Shown here: positions 43,906 to 56,262 of the stretch, piece by piece
Numbering within the stretch: the stretch's first letter is position 1
How the letters are laid out: each line of letters starts with the position of its first letter
NCBI RefSeq assembly: GCF_050003625.1
Contig: NC_134398.1
Span: 82,120,003 to 82,184,002 of the forward strand
Direction: 5' to 3'
DNA: 64,000 bases
Source: Haematobia irritans
Lineage: Eukaryota > Arthropoda > Insecta > Diptera > Muscidae
Program-made: the position numbers and the translations under genes
The notes under the pieces: model-generated
The model's input: only the letters and a program-made list of their open reading frames with translations
Databases searched by the model: none
Told to the model about the DNA's origin: nothing

Positions 43906-44279
43906 GTCAATACAAAAAACACATATCCGTAGTTAAACAAATATTTGTTTGTAGTTACATTTTATTTTCACGGCCCAGTGAAATATTCTTTTTTTAAGTA
44001 AGTTTCAAACATTTTACGATCTAAACGTGAACCCTCAAAAAAATCGCTTCTCTAACATATGTTCCAAACATATTTTGCAGGAAGCACATATATTATGGGA
44101 TATTGCCGAAACATTATTAGGTTTGTTTTATGTGAACATATTATATGTTTGGAAGCATTTTGAGCCCAAAAATATTATATGATTGGAAGAAATTTCTACC
44201 CAAGAAGATTGTGCTCATTCCCTCACATAATTTTCACTTCCACGAAATTTTTTAGTTTTTGGCACCTTTTTCTGTAATA

Positions 44280-45214
44280 AAGGGTGATTTGTTAAGAGCT
44301 TGATAACTTTTTTTTAAAAAAAAAACGCATAAAATTTGCAAAATCTCATCGGTTCTTTATTTGAAACGTTAGATTGGTCCATGACATTTACTTTTTGAAG
44401 ATAATTTCATTTAAATGTTGACCGCGGCTGCGTCTTAGGTGGTCCATTCGGAAAGTCCAATTTTGGGCAACTTTTTCGAGCATTTCGGCCGGAATAGCCC
44501 GAATTTCTTCGGAAATGTTGTCTTCCAAAGCTGGAATAGTTGCTGGCTTATTTCTGTAGACTTTAGACTTGACGTAGCCCCACAAAAAATAGTCTAAAGG
44601 CGTCAAATCGCATGATCTTGGTGGCCAACTTACCGGTCCATTTCTTGAGATGAATTGTTCTCCGAAGTTTTCCCTCAAAATGGCCATAGAATCGCGAGCT
44701 GTGTGGCATGTAGCGCCATCTTGTTGAAACCACATGTCAACCAAGTTCAGTTCTTCCATTTTTGGCAACAACAAGTTTGTTAGCATCGAACGATAGCGAT
44801 CGCCATTCACCGTAACGTTGCGTCCAACAGCATCTTTGAAAAAATACGGTCCAATGATTCCACCAGCGTACAAACCACACCAAACAGTGCATTTTTCGGG
44901 ATGCATGGGCAGTTCTTGAACGGCTTCTGGTTGCTCTTCACTCCAAATGCGGCAATTTTGCTTATTTACGTAGCCATTCAACCAGAAATGAGCCTCATCG
45001 CTGAACAAAATTTGTCGATAAAAAAGCGGATTTTCTGCCAACTTTTCTAGGGCCCATTCACTGAAAATTCGACGTTGTGGCTCGTTAGTAAGTCTATTCA
45101 TGATGAAATGTCAAAGCATACTGAGCATCTTTCTCTTTGACACCATGTCTGAAATCCCACGTGATCTGTCAAATACTAATGCATGAAAATCCTAACCTCA
45201 AAAGAATCACCCTT
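44280..45214 (-). mobile_element. DD41D mariner, deletion derivative (copy c, 935 bp)
   Basis: Same TIRs as copy b. TA at 44278-44279 and 45215-45216. Copy 1 of family A shows the empty site (CTGTAATACAAAC at about 8388-8400). Confidence 0.94.
44388..45101 (-). CDS. DD41D transposase with N-terminal deletion, open frame of 237 codons
   Basis: A normal ATG start (MNRLTNEPQRRIFSEWALEK) is joined in frame to the catalytic region with SDEAHFW, QQDGATCHTARD and CDLTPLDYFLWG, to the end NEIIFKK. The deletion took the helix-turn-helix part but kept the frame, so this copy could make a protein with all three Asp and no DNA-binding domain. The best coding copy of the three. Confidence 0.88.
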   Translation of the reverse strand: MNRLTNEPQRRIFSEWALEKLAENPLFYRQILFSDEAHFWLNGYVNKQNCRIWSEEQPEAVQELPMHPEKCTVWCGLYAGGIIGPYFFKDAVGRNVTVNGDRYRSMLTNLLLPKMEELNLVDMWFQQDGATCHTARDSMAILRENFGEQFISRNGPVSWPPRSCDLTPLDYFLWGYVKSKVYRNKPATIPALEDNISEEIRAIPAEMLEKVAQNWTFRMDHLRRSRGQHLNEIIFKK

Positions 45215-45269
45215 TACAAATAATGTTGAAGGAATTATTCAATTTTATATATTTTTTTTAAATTTTACC

Positions 45270-45350
45270 TTTCGCCTGGATGGAGAATCGAACCGGGAAC
45301 CATGCAACTTGTAAGCCAACACACTACTACTGGGCTACGTAGCTGTTATA
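45270..45350 (-). other. tRNA-like core of family-A copy 4
   Basis: Minus strand: A-box-like TAGCCCAGTAGT, then B-box GGTTCGATTCTCC (45282-45294), followed by ATCCAGGCGAAAGGTAAAAT. Good pol III internal promoter resemblance, but stems are not complete and it is embedded in a repeat. Confidence 0.6.
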
Positions 45351-46251
45351 GTACCAACATACAATTATCGTTATAAGTTACATTTTTATAGCATAGTTTG
45401 CAGCGCCCATGAGCCGATGAAAACAAAACATTATTCAACAGAAACATGTATTTGTACTTAATTTCATTTTTAACTTTAGGGCCGGAATTATGTTGACATT
45501 ATCGCTCTAAAGTGGTCAGGTTTTCAAGTTTTCTTTTCTTTAATATTCATTTTAAAGCAAATAAACTTTTTCAATTGGTGCTTTGGATCGAGTTTTGCCG
45601 CTAAAATGAAAAATAATTTTAACGGCAAAACTCGAACTTAATGCCCGCTTTTATTTTTGAAAATGTACGTCAACTCTTCTTGGACTACTTATTAATAAAG
45701 AGGAACTAAACTTATTTTTTTCTGAAGATCGCTTTGTAGTTTTTATATATTTTCTCTCTCTCTCTCTCTTTTAAATTTCCTTTCTTGCTAACTATTTTGA
45801 CTTACTCGTCGTACGTTCCGATTTCTTGACGAAGCAACAAAAAAAAATGTGCCCATAATGCCAAAATGTTAAACAAAACACATGCCCACACATACTTAAA
45901 TTGCTGCTCTCAAGGCAAAAACACATGCTGTTTTTTTTAATGTCTATTCTCCTGGTTTCGAATGTCTATTCTATTTACTCCGAATACGCAATTTAATGTT
46001 CAAATTAAATAATATTTAGACATGCCAAGGGCATAGCCAAAACAAATGAAAACGTAAAACAGTTTTCCGAAACAACATACAAGCAGTTTCAAAAAATTGC
46101 TCTCTTTTGATTCTCTCGCTGTGTTATGTTGATACCTTTCGTCAACCCTCCCGGGTTCTTTCTCTATACTCTGTCACAACATATATATGTTTACTCGAAA
46201 TTTGTAAATTTATATATGTTTACATTCACACATATTATTTTTATGAAACTT

Positions 46252-47681
46252 CACCCAGAAAAAGTGACCTCTTCTTTATGTTAAAATTAACTCATTGTGA
46301 AGAAAGTTGAACATCGTATTTCGTATAGCGCCAAAGACATTTTTATTTGTTTGAACGATATAATTTTCGTAGAAATTAGGTAGAATGCATTCCATATATT
46401 AGTTAACATTTTCCTATAGTTATGTACCACTATACTACAGAATGAAAAAATTTAACTGAATTGAATTCATATATGGAATGATTTTATTGAACTTTTTTCA
46501 TTCATTTGGACAAATCTTACATATTTGTGGTAAACCTTTTACTTCAAAATTAGAATTGCTTACCTTCGTTTGTAAATACAGTTTTATTTATTAATAAAGG
46601 TATTTTTTCTTCAATACAAGACATGTTTTATTAATATATTAAATATATTTATTAAGAATTAACAGCATCGACTGGCCTTGAAATATTAGATTATTATTCC
46701 ACTATCCCATGTAAAGTTACCAACTGTAGAACGTAATGTTTTTCTTCTTCTTGTTCCTTTCACTTTTAATAAGATGCTGCGCAACGATTTGCCCTCCTTT
46801 TACAATTTCAATACCTACAAATACAAAAAATCATAAACCATTTTTTTACAAAAGGTTAGCGTCACTGTATGAATTTACCTGTTAATTGAAGATTCCAAAA
46901 TGAAGACGAATGAGGGGTTGTTATTCTGTTGCTGTTTTATTTCTTTATACATCATCACGAACATTGATAGACTTATTGTTTGTTATTTATGTTCAATAAT
47001 TTTGAAAAAAACGAAAAATTTTCTCACTATTTTAAAATAATAAATATTTTATTTGTTATTTATTATATTGTTTTACTATATTATTTTTTAAAAATCTCTC
47101 CGTATATACCATAAGAACGCGATTCAAACTAAAAAACCAACCCACGCGCAAACATATCGATTACATCGATGACAGGTATCGATTACAGGTAGATAAAAGA
47201 AATATAGGAACATTTCCTATATTCTAACAAGTGTGTTTCCTTAAGTTTTGAAAGGATTGAATACTTCTTAGTACGAATGAACTAAAATATTTTCCTATGC
47301 CAAGTGTTATTCGTATGTATGATAAGCTTTCTATAATAAAGGAATTCAGTGTTATCGTTTTATAAGAAATTTTACTAAATTTGAGGAAACTTGGCTTTAG
47401 TTCGGTTTTTGTTTACTTTTACGAATGCTTTGTTATCAGTGAATAAAATTTTCTTGTTCAGTTGTAAATTCTTATACCCAGCGAAGAAAACAGTATTAGT
47501 AAAATTCCATGCCTTATTCTAGTTAATGAACTATTCCTAACTGCTTTCAGTTAAGGATTTTTTACTGAAACAAGTAAATTTTATTATTTCACACACAAAT
47601 TTAACTTAATGGAAATAAAATGGATAAACTAAATTTATAAATATTTTTTCCTTTAGTTCCGAAGGCACTTTTTTCTGGGTG
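46252..47681. mobile_element. family-G element copy 2 (1.43 kb)
   Basis: Ends CACCCAGAAAAAGTGACC and GCACTTTTTTCTGGGTG; collinear with 35926-37360. Inserted in family-A copy 4. Confidence 0.87.
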
Positions 47682-47863
47682 TTCTTGTCCTAAACATAAC
47701 ATATGTGTCCCAAACATTTAATGCTAGTTTAGGAACATTACATTTTTGCACTTAAATATATTGTGTTTAAAAATTGTGCCCGAAACACATTATATTTATA
47801 TCGGAACATATGAAAAACATATTTTTCTAACAGTGTGGGTATAAAGTGCAATGACCGTATATA

Positions 47864-48797
47864 AAGGGTGATTTGTTAAGAGCTTGATAACTTTTTTAAA
47901 AAAAAAACGCATAAAATTTGCAAAATCTCATCGGTTCTTTATTTGAAACGTTAGATTGGTCCATGACATTTACTTTTTGAAGATAATTTCATTTAAATGT
48001 TGACCGCGGCTGCGTCTTAGGTGGTCCATTCGGAAAGTCCAATTTTGGGCAACTTTTTCGAGCATTTCGGCCGGAATAGCCCGAATTTCTTCGGAAATAT
48101 TGTCTTCCAAAGCTGGAATAGTTGCTGGCTTATTTCTGTAGACTTTAGACTTGACGTAGCCCCACAAAAAATAGTCTAAAGGCGTCAAATCGCATGATCT
48201 TGGTGGCCAACTTACCGGTCCATTTCTTGAGATGAATTGTTCTCCGAAGTTTTCCCTCAAAATGGCCATAGAATCGCGAGCTGTGTGGCATGTAGCGCCA
48301 TCTTGTTGAAACCACATGTCAACCAAGTTCAGTTCTTCCATTTTTGGCAACAAAAAGTTTGTTAGCATCGAACGATAGCGATCGCCATTCACCGTAACGT
48401 TGCGTCCAACAGCATCTTTGAAAAAATACGGTCCAATGATTCTACCAGCGTACAAACCACACCAAACAGTGCATTTTTCGGGATGTATGGGCAGTTCTTG
48501 AACGGCTTCTGGTTGCTCTTCACTCCAAATGCGGCAATTTTGCTTATTTACGTAGCCATTCAACCAGAAATGAGCCTCATCGCTGAACAAAATTTGTCGA
48601 TAAAAAAGCGGAATTTTATTACCACTGATTTTGGTAATAAAATTCAATGATTTGCAAGCGTTGCTCGTTAATAAGTCTATTCATGATGAAATGTCAAAGC
48701 ATACTGAGCATCTTTCTCTTTGACACCATGTCTGAAATCCCACGTGATCTGTCAAATACTAATGCATGAAAATCCTAACCTCAAAAGAATCACCCTT
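47864..48797 (-). mobile_element. DD41D mariner, deletion derivative (copy d, 934 bp)
   Basis: Same TIRs, TA at 47862-47863 and 48798-48799. Internal deletion as in copy b, with a perfect 13-bp inverted repeat at the deletion point (48611-48645). Confidence 0.94.
47970..48647 (-). pseudogene. DD41D transposase catalytic part, broken start
   Basis: Catalytic blocks as in copy c, with GRIIGPYFF for GGIIGPYFF. The in-frame ATG at 48645-48647 gives MNFITKISGNKIPLFYRQIL, not the family start, because the true start codon lies in another frame after the deletion. DNA-binding region missing. Confidence 0.85.
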
Positions 48798-49000
48798 TAT
48801 AAGTTCAATATGAACTAAAGCAGAAGGAAATTTTCGTACGATTCCCAAAAATAATAAGAATGGACTACTGTATGGTTAAAATGGGCATGATTTGGCGCCA
48901 ATGCTTTTTTCCTTTACTTTTAGTTAATTTTTTCTTCTGTGAGAGGGTGTAATTTCGTGAATTGCAGCAAAAAATTACATCAGGGCAGATATGCTTTTTT

Positions 49001-49434
49001 CTAAAAACAAATCATTTAATTACACAATAATTCTATAACCTAAACAGGATAGTATTTGGGACATCTAATGATTTCATAGACTAAAGGTGAATAACAAAAA
49101 TATCAAAACTATATCATTAAAAAGAGTATAAAATTATACCTATTTGATAAAAATTTTAAAATAACTTGATTGGGAATAGCCCAAAACAAATTTTCACAAA
49201 GTTTATATTCTTTGAAATAGTGTATTAGTAATCGTGAAAAAATGCACAATTTAGCGGCTAAACTCGAACTTAATACCCATCTTAAGTCGTTATACTAAGT
49301 TTTTACTGTTTACTGTTTCTTTTATGTATTTGAATTAGATTTTATTTTGTAAAATAACTTATTTGTTTAACGTATTTATTTTCGTAAAAATATTGGGTGT
49401 ATTTTTTAAATTCTAACATACGCAAATTAAGTGA
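49001..49434. other. unassigned gap
   Basis: AT-rich sequence without recognisable coding or repeat ends. Confidence 0.3.
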
Positions 49435-49520
49435 TAGTATCGATAGTGCTCAAGGAAACTATCGAAACTATCGAATGGAGCGACTACTGATAGTTTTGCA
49501 GCTCTAGCATCAATCAATGA
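49435..49520. promoter_or_regulatory. TATCGATA cluster, right member of an inverted pair
   Basis: AGTATCGATAGTG, ACTATCGAAACTATCGAA and TAGTTTTGCAGCTCTAGCAT mirror the block at 43833-43905 in reverse. Confidence 0.4.
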
Positions 49521-49603
49521 TTTTGCAAAAACTAACGAATAGGTTAAAAGTTTAAACCTGCGATTCTATGTTATCAGCCTTTATGTTAATTTACTGCATA
49601 TGG

Positions 49604-50577
49604 ATATACACGGATGAAAAAGACTGTTTTTCATATGTTTGGCTATAAACATTATATGTTGGGAACACAAATTTTTAAACACAATATTTTTGAGTGCAAG
49701 CATATAATGTTCATAAACTAGTATAACATGTTTGGGACATATATGTTAATATGTTAGAACATATTATGTTTGGGACATAAAATGTTTGTAAATATAATAT
49801 GCTTGGATGCAAACATATATTAATTTAGAAATAGCCTATAAACATATATGTGTTTAGTAGCTTGGAGCGCTATTTAACAGGGAGCGATATTGAATTAAGT
49901 TGGTGGTTGTTGCTTGTTATTACAAAATTAACATTTTATTTTTCCTTGGGCAATTGATCAGCTACTTCTTTGATCCTTACAAACTGTGTGGTCCGCTGTT
50001 CGAATCCCCGTCCGGCAAAAGGTAAAATTAAAATAAAAAAATTGAATAATTTCTTCTACAATGTTTGTATTACAGAAAAAGGTGCTAAGAACTAAAAAAT
50101 GTCGTGGAAGTGAGAAAGATGTGGGGGAATATACAATTAGGCAGAAACAAAATTTTGAGCATTCAGGTCGAAAACCTATGTTGTTAGCACCTATATTACT
50201 TGTTTATTTTCATAATTCATTATGATTGTAAATATATAAATAAATAAATAAAATTTTGAGCACAATATTGTTTGGGAGAATTTTTTTTAAGCATATAATA
50301 TTTTTGGGTGCAAAATGCTTCCAAACATATTATATGTTCACATAATAACATATTGTTTTTTGGAAGACAACATTATTGAATTTGGATGCAAAAATACAAA
50401 ATGTTTGGAACTTAGACTACCCAAACATATATTGTTTAGACCAATATGCTTTCAAACATATTATGTATTGGAAGAGATCAAACATATAAATGTTTGGGCA
50501 ATACCCAAAAATGTATATGCTTGAAGTAAAATATGTTTGGGAGTATATGTTACAGAAGCGATTTTTTATGAGGGTGT
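49604..50577 (-). mobile_element. family-A MITE copy 5 (~0.97 kb)
   Basis: Inverted, nearly identical version of 7888-8866, from ACACGGATGAAAAAGACTG to GCGATTTTTTATGAGGGTG. Intact relative to copy 1 and not interrupted. Confidence 0.87.
49943..50020 (+). other. tRNA-like core of family-A copy 5
   Basis: B-box-like GTTCGAATCC (49998-50007) in a 75-base block ending CCCGTCCGGCAAAAGG. Confidence 0.55.
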
Positions 50578-50591
50578 AGAAGATTGTATTC

Positions 50592-50790
50592 CAACCCAGC
50601 AAAAAAAGAACCATAAAAAAAATAGTAAGATTAATAAATAGTGATCCGGAAAGAGTACAATCTTAGATCATTTCCAATGAGTTTTACATGGGCTTGTCAT
50701 AGGACGGAAGTACTTAGTTTTCGGATCCCTTGCATTGCTGTAGAAGTTATGCCTTGGAAGTCCATTTGAATGAAGAAGTTGAATTTTTAT
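50592..50790. mobile_element. family-F repeat fragment
   Basis: Starts CCCAGCAAAAAAAGAACC and contains GGCTTGTCATAGGACGGAAG. Confidence 0.6.
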
Positions 50791-51446
50791 TCGCCAATTT
50801 CACTTTTTATACCCTGCTCCACACTGTGGAACAGGGTATTATAAGTTAGTGCATATGTTTGCAACACCCAGAAGGAGACGAGATAGACACATGGTGTCTT
50901 TGACAAAAATTCTCAGGGCGGGCTCTTGAGTCGATATAGCGATGTCCGTCTGTCCGTGAACACATTTTTGTAATCAAAGTCTAGGTCGCCGTTTTAGTCC
51001 AATCGACTTCAAATTTGGCACAAGTATGTGTTTTGGCTCAGAATAGATCCCTATTGATTTTGGAAGAAATCGGTTCAGATTTAGATATAGCTCCCATATA
51101 TATATCTCGCCCGATGTGGACTTATATGGCCCCAGAAGCCAGAGTTTTACCCTAATTTGCTTAAAATTTTGCACAAGAAGAACAATTAGTACTATAGTCA
51201 AGTGTGTCAAATTTTATTGAAATCGGTTCAGATTTAGATATAGCTCCCATATATATCTTTCGCCCGATATGGACTAATACGGTCCCAGAAGCCAGAGTTT
51301 TACCCCAATTTGGTTGAAATTTTGCACAGAGAGTCGAATTAGCATTGTAGCTATGCGTGCCAAATTTGGTTGAAATCGGTTCAGATTTAGATCATCGTAA
51401 TAAGTACCTACTACGAATTTCAAGTGTGGTGGGATATTAGGCCACC

Positions 51447-52672
51447 ATGCAGAGAAATTCAAAGACATCCACTGGGTTGCTAACTTCAGGGCCCAGTGGA
51501 CGGGTATCGACTGGAGTGATAAATTTGGGCAATGAACAAGAGTTAGGCCCAATTAGTCGACCTGTAGGCGGGTCGACTGGTGGCGACAATTTGACAAGTC
51601 GAACCTTTTCCAAGGTAGCGTCATCAAAAGGAGGTAATCCCTCACGAAAGAGATTCAAGGAAGGCAGAAATGCTTTGTTTATCCTAAAGAAATTAGGATC
51701 AGTCGACCCAAGCACGTTGTCGGCTAAACAAAGCGATTCCTTAAAATGGGCTCAAGGAATTCTTGAGGCTGGAAAAAGGGAACGATCACCGGATGAGCTG
51801 CCATCCTCCAAAAGAGATCAGCGATCGTTTGCCTCAGTTGCTAAAGACAGCCTTGTGATGGCTATCATACATAAAGGAGCATTGGACGGTATGGTTCCAA
51901 AGCAAAAATGGGGGAAATTGAGAATGCTTTGTCTGGCGTCTACTCACAGGTGCTGGAAAAGTTTTCCGGTCCAGATCCTCGACACCAAGAGGCTGGTTGG
52001 TATCAAGCACGATTTAAGCTAGTCGCATTTGAGGACCAGAGGTCTATAGAATGTTTTGAAGCTGCTCTGATACTAATTGGTGAAGTTTGGGAAGGAGCTG
52101 CTCTAGAGTTAGTCGAGAAGAAAGACATACCGGCTAGACCTAGAGCACATGCGTGGATACCTGCAAACCCTTCTGACCCTGAATCTATTTTAAATAGACT
52201 GAAACAATGCAATCCAGATCTTCCAACAGCTGATTGGAAGGTTGGCCGTTTGGATGAAGTGGATGGACCAAGACGGCATGCAGTGTTTATAATGAACACT
52301 CAGTCTTTGCCACATCTAGCAAAGTCTCAGGGCCGTGTATGTTATGGCTTTCATTATATCCAAATGAAGGTGTATAAAAACGATCAGCTAAAGGATTCAG
52401 AAATGGACAAGCCTCTGTCTGAATCAGACGTAAGCGGATCCTCTTGCGAAGTCGAGGGAGATACCAAAGTTGAAGACATGAATAGATACCGTATGCGTGA
52501 GGAGGCTTCTACTGCCTCAGAACTCACCAAAGTTGAACCTATGGTTATTGCGAGAGTCACCGATATCTCTGAAGAGGACATTCTTGATGACTCGATTGAA
52601 GCGGCTGATGTGACGGTTGTTGAAAATCTCGATGGTCCTACGGATCCTCCAGATAAATCTTCATCATTGTAA
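51447..52672 (+). pseudogene. LINE ORF1 with one frameshift
   Basis: Starts MQRNSKTSTGLLTSGPSGRV. The first frame leaves the family sequence near 51905 (extra A in an A-run) and continues in the frame beginning 51908. The remainder has PRAHAWIPANPSDPESILNR, DWKVGRLDEVDGPRRHAVF and an acidic Ser/Asp-rich tail ending at 52672. No CCHC knuckle seen. Presumed RNA-binding Gag-like protein. It overlaps ORF2 by 56 bases. Confidence 0.82.
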
Positions 52673-55034
52673 GGCTGCATGTGCTGCCTTAAAAGTTCTC
52701 CTGATGAAAGGGGACATAGACATAGTTCTTATTCAAGAACCATATGTTTATAGAAACAAAATATGTGAATTAAGTACTCCGGGGTACAAACTATTACAGT
52801 ATACTGGTAATGATGTAATTCGAGCCTGTATAATTGCTAAAAACGAGCTTAACTTGTTTCTGCTTCCTTCAATGTGCAATGCAGACACTGTCGTTGCCAA
52901 TTTAGAAATAGCCAAATGCAAATATTGGGTATCTTCGGTCTATATGGGACATGACAGGGAGATGCCTCCATATGCCGTTAAGACCTTAGTTGAGGAGTCA
53001 CTGAAAACAAAGACGAAACTCATTATGGGATGCGATGCGAATGCGCATCATAGTATATGGGGAAGTAGTGATACTAATGCAAGGGGAGAGTCGCTAATAG
53101 AGTTTATTTTGCGTACTATCTGTCAAAGAATACACAATTGTGGCGTTTCTAGACATCGAAGGAGCGTTCAATAACGTCCATCCGAGCTCGATATTAAATG
53201 GACTGACAACTCTGAATGTTGATCCAGGTATACTTAGGCTGTTAGAGGAACTTCTAAGGAAGAGACGCATTTCAGCCACACTAGGACAAGCAAACATACA
53301 AAGGTATGTGAACAGAGGCACTCCCCAAGGAGGAGTTCTATCACCTCTTCTTTGGAATATTGCTATAAATAGCCTTCTGGTTACCCTAGAAAAAGAAAGG
53401 ATAAAAGTGGTGGCATACGCAGATGATGTGGCTCTGGCAGTCAGGGGAAAATTCCCATCCACAATCAGAGATATTATTCAGAGGGCCCTCCGGATGACTG
53501 AGAAATGGGCGAAAGACAATGGTCTTGGGGTAAATCCTGCAAAGACAGAATTAGTCATGTACTGCAAAGATCGCAAAACTCCCACGGTTAGGCCTATTTC
53601 CTTAGGGGGTATTGAAATTCCCTTTGGTGATTGCGCAAAATCCTTGGCGTTATTTTGGACAGGAAGCTGAACTTTAAGCTTAATATTGAAGAAAGGGCGA
53701 GAAATGCAACTGTAGCTTTGTACTCGTGCAAAAAGGCAATTGGAAAAAAGTGGGGACTAAAACCAAAAATTGTGCATTGGCTATACACGGCAGTGGTGAG
53801 ACCTATAATGCTATATGGTGTTGTAGTCTGGTGGCCGGCACTTCAGAAACCGACTTGTTTAGATAAAGTTCAGCGTATGGCGTGTTTGTGTATTTCAGGC
53901 GCATTCAGCAAGACAGGAACAAATTCCCTTAATGTCATGCTGCATCTATTGCCTTTAGACATTTTGGCCAAACAGTCAGCTGCAACAACGGCTGTGCGGT
54001 TGCGCGAACTATCGCTGTGGTCGGAGAAAGGTTACGGTCACAGTTCGGTACTCAAAATAATGCCAGATGTGCCTAACGTAGTGGATTACACTTTGGCGAG
54101 TCCACTTTTCGACAAAAAGTTTGAGACTCTAATCCCCAACAGTGAGGCGTGGTGCACACAGACCCCGCGGAATAAAGAATATATAGATTTCTACACTAAT
54201 GGCTCCAAATTGGATGGACAAGTGGGGTTCGGAGTATATTCTAATGATCTGGAACTTCGAATAGCGAAAAGATTACCTAATCACTGTAGTGTTTTTCAGG
54301 CTGAAATATTAGCAATAAGAGAGGTGGCGAATTGGCTGAGAAGTAATGTTCCAGAAACTGTGGGCATTAATATATACTCAGACAGTCAACCTGCAATAAA
54401 ATCCTTGGACTCTGTGTTCCTCAACTCGAAAACGGCCATCGACTGCCGCAAATCTCTCAATGAGATGGCTGAGCAGTACAATATTCACCTAATATGGGTG
54501 CCTGGCCATATGAACATACCGGGGAACTGCGAAGCGGATGAGTTGGCAAGGCTAGGGACTACCTTACATATTCCAGGGGAACTAGAATTTGTTGGTATGC
54601 CCCTAGCTACCTGCAAGCTCATGCCGCGTGAGAAGGCTGTTATGATGGCAAATGTTCGGTGGGAGAATTGCAAGGGTTGTAACGACACCAAGCAAATATG
54701 GCCCCATTTCAACTTAAACCGCACACTAGATATGCTAAAGTTCTCGAGACGTCAGATATCACTCCTGATATCTGCTATAACGGGTCGCTGCCTGATAGGC
54801 GATTTTGCAAAAACAATTGGCGCGAAGTATAATGACTATTGTATGAGCTGTCATGATGCGGAGGAAAAAGAATCAATTAAACACCTCTTGTGTGAGTGTC
54901 CTGCATTTTGTGTAAAGCGCAAGCAACTTTTAGGATCATATAGCTTCAGATTACTGGCGGATCTGGAAAACGTTAACTTAAGCAGTCTGCTAATGTTTTT
55001 GGAACAATCTGGTTGGTTCAACAAAGAAAAATAA
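52617..55034 (+). pseudogene. LINE ORF2: endonuclease, deleted RT, RNase H
   Basis: Endonuclease from 52617: LRILQINLHHCKAACAALK, DIVLIQEPYVYRN (Glu), KTKLIMGCDANAHHSIWG (Asp-Asn). Near 53112 an internal deletion jumps to RT motif A (VAFLDIEGAFNNVHPSSI), so RT fingers are gone. RT continues GTPQGGVLSPLLWNIA and VAYADDVALAV (53419). A one-base loss near 53640 shifts frame into LGVILDRKLNFKLN. RNase H: DFYTNGSKLDG, INIYSDSQPAIKS, HLIWVPGHMNIPGNCEADEL. C-terminal CMSCHDAEEKES..CECPAF, stop 55032-55034. Cannot act autonomously. Confidence 0.9.
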
Positions 55035-56262
55035 TCAAGAAGGTTCAGCGGTTAAAACTAGAAGTGCCCATATGTAATAGGTACTTTTAGTTAATGTAGT
55101 ATCACAATGGACTGAATAGTCTAAGTGAGCCTGAATCTTAATCGGGCTGCCACTTTAACCTAACCTAGATATAGCTCCCATATATAGCTTTCGGTCGATT
55201 TACACTCATATGACCACAGAGGCCAATTTTTTGCTCCGATTTAGTTGAAATTTTGCACAGGGAGTAGAATTAGCATTGTAGCTATGCGTGCTAAATTTGG
55301 TTGAAATCGGTTTAGATTTAGATATATCTCCCATATATAGCTTTCGCCCGATTTTCAACCATATGACCACAGACGCCAATTTTTAACTCCGATTTAGTTG
55401 AAATTTAGCACAGGGATTAGAATTAGCATTGTAGCTATGCGTGCCAAATTTGGTTGACATCGGTTCAGATTTAGATATATTTCCCATATATAGCTTTCGC
55501 CCGATTTACACTGATATGACCACAGAGGCCAATTTTTTGCTCCGATTTAGTTGAAATTTTGCACAGGGAGTAGAATTAGCATTGTAGCTATGCGTGCCAA
55601 ATTTGGTTGAAATCGGTTCAGATTAAGATATAGCTCCCATATATAGCTTTCGCCCGATTTACACTCATACGACCACAGAGGCCAATTTTTTGCTCCGATT
55701 TAGTTGAAATTTTGCACAGGGAGTAGAATTAGCATTTAGCTATGCGTGCCAAATTTGGTTGACATCGGTTCAGAGTTAGATATAGCTCCCATATATATGT
55801 TTTTCTGATTTCGACAAAAATGGTCAAAATACCAACATTTTCCTTGTAAAATCGCCACTGCTTAGTCGAAAAGTTGTAAAAATCACTCTAATTTTCCTAC
55901 ACTTCTAATACATATATATCGAGCGATAAATCATAAATAAACTTTTTCGAAGTTTCCCTAAAATTGCTTCAGATTTAAACGTTTCCCATATTTTTTTACT
56001 AACATTGTTTTCCACCCTAGTGCATTAGCCGACTTAAATTTTAAGTCTATAGATTTTGTAGAAGTCTATCAAATTCTGTCCAGATCGAGTGATATTTAAA
56101 TGTATGTATTTGGGACAAACCAAATACATACATTTATATTTAGCCCCCAACATATTTGACGGATGTGATATGGTATCGAAAATTTAGATCTATAAAGTGG
56201 TGCAGGGTATAATATAGTCGGCCCCGCCCGACTTTAGACTTTCCTTACTTGTTATTTTTATC

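Larger units (their letters stand above)
44028..47838 (+). mobile_element. family-A MITE copy 4 with two nested elements
   Basis: Begins ACCCTCAAAAAAATCGCTTC and ends ATTTTTCTAACAGTG. Own sequence: 44028-44279, 45215-46251, 47682-47838. A DD41D mariner and a family-G element are inserted. Contains a tRNA-like core on the minus strand and a CT microsatellite near 45757. Confidence 0.85.
47839..49000. mobile_element. family-B MITE fragment hosting a mariner
   Basis: 47839-47863 and 48798-49000 match family B around TACGGTCATTGAAC and GTTCAATATGAACTAA. The uninterrupted form is at 41150-41290. Confidence 0.8.
51393..55166 (+). mobile_element. I/LOA/R1-type LINE, longest copy (3.77 kb, internally deleted)
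   Basis: Order: ~54-bp 5' UTR, ORF1, ORF2 with endonuclease, partial RT, RNase H, Cys/His motif, 3' UTR, and tail TTTAACCTAACCT. AGAT at 51389-51392 and 55167-55170 is the short target duplication inside a TR153 unit. Presence of RNase H and APE endonuclease places it in the I/LOA/R1 group. Confidence 0.9.
50807..56262 (+). mobile_element. TR153 element, interrupted by a LINE
   Basis: Left end TTTTATACCCTGCTCCACAC forms a hairpin with GTGGAACAGGGTATTATAAG. 51050-51392 and 55167-55800 hold units of the ~153-bp repeat. The right end has GGTGCAGGGTATAATATAG, GTCGGCCCCGCCCGAC (a palindrome) and CTTTCCTTACTTGTT. This end-hairpin and repeat-core layout is shared with 62740-63490 and 63885-64000. 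Class unknown; no coding. Confidence 0.75.

Noticed and set aside
51274..51715. Minus-strand 92-codon frames
   Set aside because: Overlap TR153 repeats and the reverse of LINE ORF1; no independent support.
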